From: an uncultured Synechococcus sp.
GTDB lineage: Bacteria > Cyanobacteriota > Cyanobacteriia > PCC-6307 > Cyanobiaceae
DNA length: 6,184 nt
Reading direction: 5' to 3'
Assembly: GCA_937930135.1 (NCBI GenBank)
Contig: CALGVO010000028.1
Coordinates: forward strand, 1 to 6,184
Shown: positions 5,541 to 6,184 of the stretch, piece after piece
How the letters are laid out: each line of letters starts with the position of its first letter
Position numbering within the stretch: the first letter of the stretch is position 1
Program-made: the position numbers and the translations under genes
Notes under the pieces: model-generated
The model's input: only the letters and a program-made list of their open reading frames with translations
What the model was told of the DNA's origin: nothing
Databases searched by the model: none

Positions 5541-6184
5541 AGCGACCAGATTCGGATCAGAGCTCGTCAGTTCCACCCGGCGACGGGCCGACTCCGCGCA
5601 GCTGGTGGGAGTTGGAAAGATCTTGCCGGGGTTGGCCAGCCCACAGGGATCGAAGCCCAGGCGCACCCGGCGCATCGTTGCCAGATCATCCGGGCTGAAC
5701 ATCCAATCGAGGTAGCAGCGCTTGTCGGCGCCAACGCCATGTTCTCCGGTGATGCTGCCTCCGACATCCAGGCAGGCTCTCAGGATCGCCGCCGCCAACT
5801 CCTTGACGCGGCCCCCGACGCCGGGCTCATCGCGTTTGTAGAGAATCAACGGATGGAGATTGCCATCACCCGCGTGGAACACGTTGGCCACCGGCAGGTC
5901 ATGGTCACGACTGAGGGCGCCAATCGCTGCCAGCACGGCGGGCAGGCTGCTGCGCGGAACGACGCCGTCCTGCACGTAATAAGTAGGAGAGATCTGGCCG
6001 ACAGCGGCAAACGCTGATTTACGCCCCTTCCAGAGCTGGGCGCGATCGGCCGCGTCGTCAGCCCGACGCACGCCACGAGCCCCCGCCTGACGGCAAAGCG
6101 CCGAGGCTCGCTCCGCCGCCACGGCCACTTCGGCAGCCTGACCATCCAGCTCGATCAGGAGCACCGCCGCCGCATCGCGGGGGT
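5535..6184 (-). CDS. glcD: GlcD-type FAD-linked glycolate/lactate oxidase, C-terminal part only
   Basis: The frame is open from the right edge to TAA 5535-5537, giving 215 residues of the FAD-oxidase C-terminal domain. The FAD-binding N-terminal half (about 270-280 residues) lies beyond the window; the GTG at 6164 is internal, because in-frame residues PRDAAAV precede LLIELDG. Family motifs are LLIELDG, QDGVVPRSSLP, NVFHAGDGNLHPLI (conserved substrate/metal-site histidines), GEHGVGADKR and LANPGKIFPT. GlcD is the catalytic subunit of glycolate dehydrogenase, oxidising glycolate to glyoxylate and in some cyanobacteria also lactate. In a cyanobacterium this serves photorespiratory salvage of 2-phosphoglycolate. 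After the usual FPT ending there is a tail of about 25 residues (TSCAESARRRVELTSSDPNLVAF). Other glycolate dehydrogenase subunits (GlcE, GlcF) are not in view. D-lactate dehydrogenase is the main alternative reading. Confidence 0.92.
   Translation of the reverse strand, partial: PRDAAAVLLIELDGQAAEVAVAAERASALCRQAGARGVRRADDAADRAQLWKGRKSAFAAVGQISPTYYVQDGVVPRSSLPAVLAAIGALSRDHDLPVANVFHAGDGNLHPLILYKRDEPGVGGRVKELAAAILRACLDVGGSITGEHGVGADKRCYLDWMFSPDDLATMRRVRLGFDPCGLANPGKIFPTPTSCAESARRRVELTSSDPNLVAF

Noticed and set aside
1..6184. HIP1 palindrome GCGATCGC, common in many cyanobacteria
   Set aside because: Several 6-7 base partial matches (for example near 607, 799 and 3974) but no full octamer was found by eye.
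931..6184. A functional lactate link between larC and glcD (racemase maturation plus lactate oxidation)
   Set aside because: The genes are over 3 kb apart, in separate transcription units with unrelated genes between, and no LarA is present.

Overview
The window is a densely packed, GC-rich bacterial chromosome segment that looks like a marine or freshwater picocyanobacterium (the Synechococcus/Cyanobium group). This assignment is inference from gene content and style. The content is a LarC homologue, an AAA-less FtsH/M41-like membrane protein of a type I associate with cyanobacteria and plastids, a UPF0104 membrane protein, exodeoxyribonuclease III and a GlcD-type oxidase, with very short spacers. 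The full cyanobacterial HIP1 palindrome is absent, which suits picocyanobacteria. No RNA gene, CRISPR array, insertion sequence or phage gene was seen.

Positions 1-3429 hold a minus-strand block of four tightly joined genes. In transcription order they are: a cyanobacterial-type protein of unknown function with a Gly/Arg/Lys-rich tail (2800-3429); a small two-helix membrane protein with an M41-like HEAGH zinc site (2168-2800); larC, nickel-pincer cofactor maturation (931-2175); and a UPF0104 multi-pass membrane protein that runs off the left edge (1-937). Neighbouring genes overlap by 1, 8 and about 7 bases, so they are probably one transcript with translational coupling.

Positions 3430-4698 hold a short divergent spacer, a plus-strand gene for a membrane-anchored TPR-like protein (3524-4369), and a convergent minus-strand gene for a small exported protein (4314-4640). 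The last two overlap tail to tail by 56 bases. A second divergent spacer (4641-4698) leads into xth.

Positions 4699-6184 hold xth (exodeoxyribonuclease III, base-excision repair) on the plus strand and the C-terminal part of glcD (glycolate/lactate FAD oxidase, photorespiratory glycolate metabolism) on the minus strand, cut by the right edge. They converge on a 15-bp tandem duplication that gives both genes a second in-frame stop codon.

I see no complete new system. The points most worth a second look are the coupled four-gene operon joining an M41-like protein with LarC, the double-stop duplication between xth and glcD, the basic-tailed unknown protein, and the 56-base convergent overlap.
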